Below, in pieces: positions 62,077 to 64,000 of a DNA stretch of 64,000 nucleotides. The notes below the pieces were generated by a model. The model was not told the origin of the DNA. It made no database searches and saw only the letters and a list, made by a program, of their open reading frames with translations. The position numbers and the translations under genes were made by a program. Positions within the stretch are counted from its first letter, which is position 1, and each line of letters begins with the position of its first letter. The stretch is from Spirochaeta thermophila DSM 6192. GTDB taxonomy: Bacteria; Spirochaetota; Spirochaetia; Winmispirales; Winmispiraceae. The DNA lies in the NCBI RefSeq assembly GCF_000147075.1, contig NC_014484.1, forward strand, positions 2,001,501 through 2,065,500, read 5' to 3'.

Positions 62077-63318
62077 ATGGAGGGACTTCCCGACTATACG
62101 CGCACCCCGGCCTTCGAGCGGCGGGTAAGGCGTCACGTGAAGGCACAGGAGCACCGCATCTTCGTGGAGGGGGTGGAGGCGTTTCTCCCCGAGCTCGAGG
62201 CGGAGCTGGTAGCCCTGGGGTATGCGCCCGTACGGGAGCAGGGGGGATTCGGGGTGCGGGGACGGCAGGAGGATGTGTACCGCCTCAACCTCCACCTCGC
62301 GGTGGCCTCCCGGGTCTGGATCGAGACGGCTTCGTTCCACGCGACGGCCACGGAGGGGGTCTTCCGAGGGGCGGCGCGGGTGCCGTGGGAGGTCTTCCTC
62401 AACCCGCTCCTCCCGATACGCGTGGAGGCACGGCTCGTACACAGTCCGATCGGCCACGAGGGTCGGGCGGCGGGGGCGGTGCGGGATGCGGTGGCGCACC
62501 GGTTCAGGGAGGCGGTGGGGACCGCGGTGCGCTGGGACGAGGGGACCGGGGGAGCGTGGGTGCAGCGGGTGCGGCTGGTGGGGGTGCGCAACCGGTGCCG
62601 CATCCTCCTGGATACGACGGGGCCTGCCCTCTCGTTCCGCGGCTACCGGGTGGTGCAGGGCGAGGCGCCGCTCAGGGAGCACCTGGCGGCCGGGGTGGTG
62701 CGGCGGGCGCTGAGGGTGTGCGGCGCATGGCCGCGGGTGCCGGATGACCTGGTGGTGGCGGATCCGTTCTGCGGGTCCGGCACGCTCGCGGTGGAGGCGG
62801 CCTTCGTGGTGTACGGGGTGGCGCCGGGGAGGGGAAGGGGGTTCCTGTTCGAGCGGATGCCCTGGCACAGGGAGGGCGCGTGGGGCTTCGTACGGAGGAT
62901 GGCGGGAGGGGAGGCGAAAGGGGGTCGGGTGATCGCGGGGGATGTGGACGGCGAGGCGGTGGAGGCGGCGCGGGCGAATGCACGCCGGGCGGGAGTCGAA
63001 AGCGGGATCCGCTTCCTCCAGAGGGACTTCTTCGCCCTGGACGCGGGGCAACTGGGGAGCGAGCGGGGCCTCCTCGTGAGCAACCTGCCGTACGGCGGAC
63101 GCCTCCCCCTTCCCCGGGACCTTCACTCACACGTGCTCCGCCACTTCGTGCAGGCCTTCCCCGGCTGGCGGGGGCTCTTCCTCCTTCCCTCACGCCTCGG
63201 GTCGGCCTTCCCTCCGGGGCTCTCGATGCGCCTCGTGGCCCGATTCAACCACGGGGGCATACCCGTCTCTGCGCTCTACGTCGGTCCACGGCGGGTGGAC
63301 AGCGATTCCAAAGCGTAG
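62077..63318 (+). CDS. THUMP-domain class I methyltransferase (RlmL/Trm14-like)
   Basis: 413 residues. N-terminal ferredoxin-like and THUMP region (VEGVEAFLPELEAELVALGY; YRLNLHLAVASRVWIETASF), then a Rossmann methyltransferase with ADPFCGSGTLAVEAA (about residue 227) and the catalytic SNLPYGGRLPL (N-L-P-Y, about 335). Such enzymes make N2-methylguanosine in 23S rRNA or tRNA. ATG at 62077 has no clear Shine-Dalgarno; a weak TGG-TAGGCT box ends 8 nt before it. The gene is strikingly G-rich on the coding strand compared with C-rich neighbours. Confidence 0.9.
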   Translation: MEGLPDYTRTPAFERRVRRHVKAQEHRIFVEGVEAFLPELEAELVALGYAPVREQGGFGVRGRQEDVYRLNLHLAVASRVWIETASFHATATEGVFRGAARVPWEVFLNPLLPIRVEARLVHSPIGHEGRAAGAVRDAVAHRFREAVGTAVRWDEGTGGAWVQRVRLVGVRNRCRILLDTTGPALSFRGYRVVQGEAPLREHLAAGVVRRALRVCGAWPRVPDDLVVADPFCGSGTLAVEAAFVVYGVAPGRGRGFLFERMPWHREGAWGFVRRMAGGEAKGGRVIAGDVDGEAVEAARANARRAGVESGIRFLQRDFFALDAGQLGSERGLLVSNLPYGGRLPLPRDLHSHVLRHFVQAFPGWRGLFLLPSRLGSAFPPGLSMRLVARFNHGGIPVSALYVGPRRVDSDSKA

Positions 63319-63340
63319 TATATTTACACTACAGTCGATA

Positions 63341-63355
63341 TTGGAATCATTACAG
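63341..63355. promoter_or_regulatory. Candidate PerR box upstream of perR
   Basis: TTGGAATCATTACAG matches 10 of 14 defined positions of the PerR consensus TTATAATNATTATAA as I remember it. It ends 7 nt before the ATG. A TTTACA at 63323-63328 may be the -35 box; the -10 box is unclear. Confidence 0.5.
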
Positions 63356-63362
63356 AGTGTAT

Positions 63363-63800
63363 ATGAACAGAAAAGCAGAGGCCTTACGGGAAAAAGATGC
63401 AGTGGCCGTCCTCAGGGAACACGGGATAAAGGTCTCCCACCAGAGGGTCCTCATCCTCGAGTACCTGCTCGAGCACGACACGCATCCTACGGTGGATACC
63501 ATCTATCAGGACCTCCTCCCCCACGTCCCCGGACTCTCCAAGACCACCGTCTACAATACGGTGAGGCTCTTCGTCGAGAAGGGCATCGCCCAGGAGCTCA
63601 CCATAGAGGGGACGGAATTCCGCTACGACATCGCCGACCCATCCCATGCCCATTTCAAGTGTGTGCGCTGTGGCGCCCTCTACGACCTCCCCCTCCCTCA
63701 GGAACTCTCCGCAGCGCTCACGGTTCCTCCCGGTTTCAGACTCGAGGAATCGCACCTCTACCTCAAGGGACTCTGTCCCTCCTGCACACGCACGAATTGA
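63363..63800 (+). CDS. perR: Fur-family peroxide regulator (PerR-like)
   Basis: 145 residues. Winged helix KVSHQRVLILEYLLEHDTHPTVDTIYQDL and TTVYNTVRLFVEKG; metal site DPSHAHFKC; structural zinc CVRCG and CPSC. The residues and the downstream dps gene favour PerR over Fur or Zur. The ATG at 63363 has only a weak GAG upstream. Expected to repress dps, and itself, until peroxide oxidises the iron-site histidines. Confidence 0.88.
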   Translation: MNRKAEALREKDAVAVLREHGIKVSHQRVLILEYLLEHDTHPTVDTIYQDLLPHVPGLSKTTVYNTVRLFVEKGIAQELTIEGTEFRYDIADPSHAHFKCVRCGALYDLPLPQELSAALTVPPGFRLEESHLYLKGLCPSCTRTN

Positions 63801-63852
63801 GCGACGGGAATCCAAGGGGTAGACGGGAGAGGTGGTTTTTGGTATACTCAAA

Positions 63853-63867
63853 TTGTACTAATTACAA
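63853..63867. promoter_or_regulatory. Candidate PerR box upstream of dps
   Basis: TTGTACTAATTACAA matches 12 of 14 defined positions of the PerR consensus. It covers the -35 box and part of the spacer of the dps promoter. Confidence 0.65.
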
Positions 63868-63880
63868 GTTAGTATAAAAT
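63853..63880 (+). promoter_or_regulatory. Promoter of dps
   Basis: TTGTAC (63853-63858), 16-nt spacer, TAAAAT (63875-63880). The leader, about 13 nt, carries TTGGAGGTG. Confidence 0.6.
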
Positions 63881-63899
63881 TCAATTTTGGAGGTGCCAC

Positions 63900-64000
63900 A
63901 TGGCTACCGTATCCTATCCCGAAACCGCACGGTTTCTCAACGAGTACCTCGCCGATCTCTCGGTGCTCTACCAGAAACTCAGATCCTTCCACTGGAACGT
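63900..64000 (+). CDS. dps: Dps-family ferritin-like protein, N-terminal part (cut by window end)
   Basis: 33 codons from an ATG preceded by TTGGAGGTG. ARFLNEYLADLSVLYQKLRSFHWNV is the first helix of Dps, with the ferroxidase His in FHWNV. Dps stores iron with hydrogen peroxide as oxidant and protects DNA. It follows perR by 99 nt with its own promoter and PerR box. Confidence 0.88.
   Translation, partial: MATVSYPETARFLNEYLADLSVLYQKLRSFHWN

Overview
The window is about 64 kb of GC-rich (low-to-mid 60s percent by eye), gene-dense bacterial chromosome with no rRNA, tRNA, CRISPR array, insertion sequence or prophage that I can see. The gene content points to a free-living, saccharolytic spirochaete: a 1689-residue membrane-anchored SpiroCoCo-type coiled-coil protein, PEGA-domain and TPR envelope proteins, bactofilin with a membrane M23 peptidase, acetate kinase, a xylan/arabinoxylan utilisation operon, and a TrpB2-type tryptophan synthase common in thermophiles. 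A thermophilic Spirochaeta (Winmispira/Spirochaeta thermophila-like) is the best guess; that is inference from gene content, not a database match.

Layout. 1-4 kb: the start of an exported protein running off the left edge, a CsgG-like/PEGA outer-envelope protein, and ackA ending in a strong shared terminator. 4-14 kb: a minus-strand run transcribed toward low coordinates from one strong promoter at 14.1 kb: a 31-residue basic peptide, dxs, folP, cdaA-cdaR (c-di-AMP synthesis), acpS, a DUF2225 protein, truA, a family-4 uracil-DNA glycosylase and priA, mostly with 4-20 nt overlaps; a DJ-1 family gene follows. 14-21 kb: mrp, mscS with a DUF432-like partner, icd, then a divergent envelope trio (TPR protein, LysM lytic transglycosylase, exported protein). 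21-29 kb: an M20 peptidase, yigZ, and a sugar operon (binding protein, two permeases, GH43 beta-xylosidase, AraR-type GntR/LacI regulator) with a matching operator at the promoter. 29-34 kb: mgsA-rdgB-pepF facing lnt-HU-rpsT. 34-40 kb: a morphogenesis cluster M23-bactofilin-YaaR-PSP1, then tatD-dusB, rlmB and a calcium-loop protein. 40-50 kb: dnaJ-dnaK-grpE and the giant coiled-coil gene. 50-54 kb: HAD phosphatase and larB-larE-larC (nickel-pincer cofactor synthesis). 54-64 kb: a membrane protein with a degenerate cyclase domain, trpR-trpB2, SDH-type and rhomboid proteases, a CDGSH protein, a TetR-controlled ABC exporter, an RlmL-like methyltransferase, and a PerR-Dps peroxide-response pair.

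The most unusual signal I found is transcriptional. Several genes (mrp, the DUF432 gene, yigZ, trpR, folP, the TPR gene) have a recognisable promoter whose -10 box ends exactly 6 nt before the start codon, and they have no Shine-Dalgarno sequence. This predicts leaderless mRNAs beginning at the start codon, although most neighbouring genes carry good Shine-Dalgarno sites. Other notable points are divergent promoters sharing one -35 box (icd/TPR gene), an AraR-like operator at the sugar promoter, candidate PerR boxes in front of perR and dps, a single-frame larC with a His-rich insert, and a cyclase domain that has lost its metal ligands. All functional calls rest on motifs read by eye; nothing was searched against a database.
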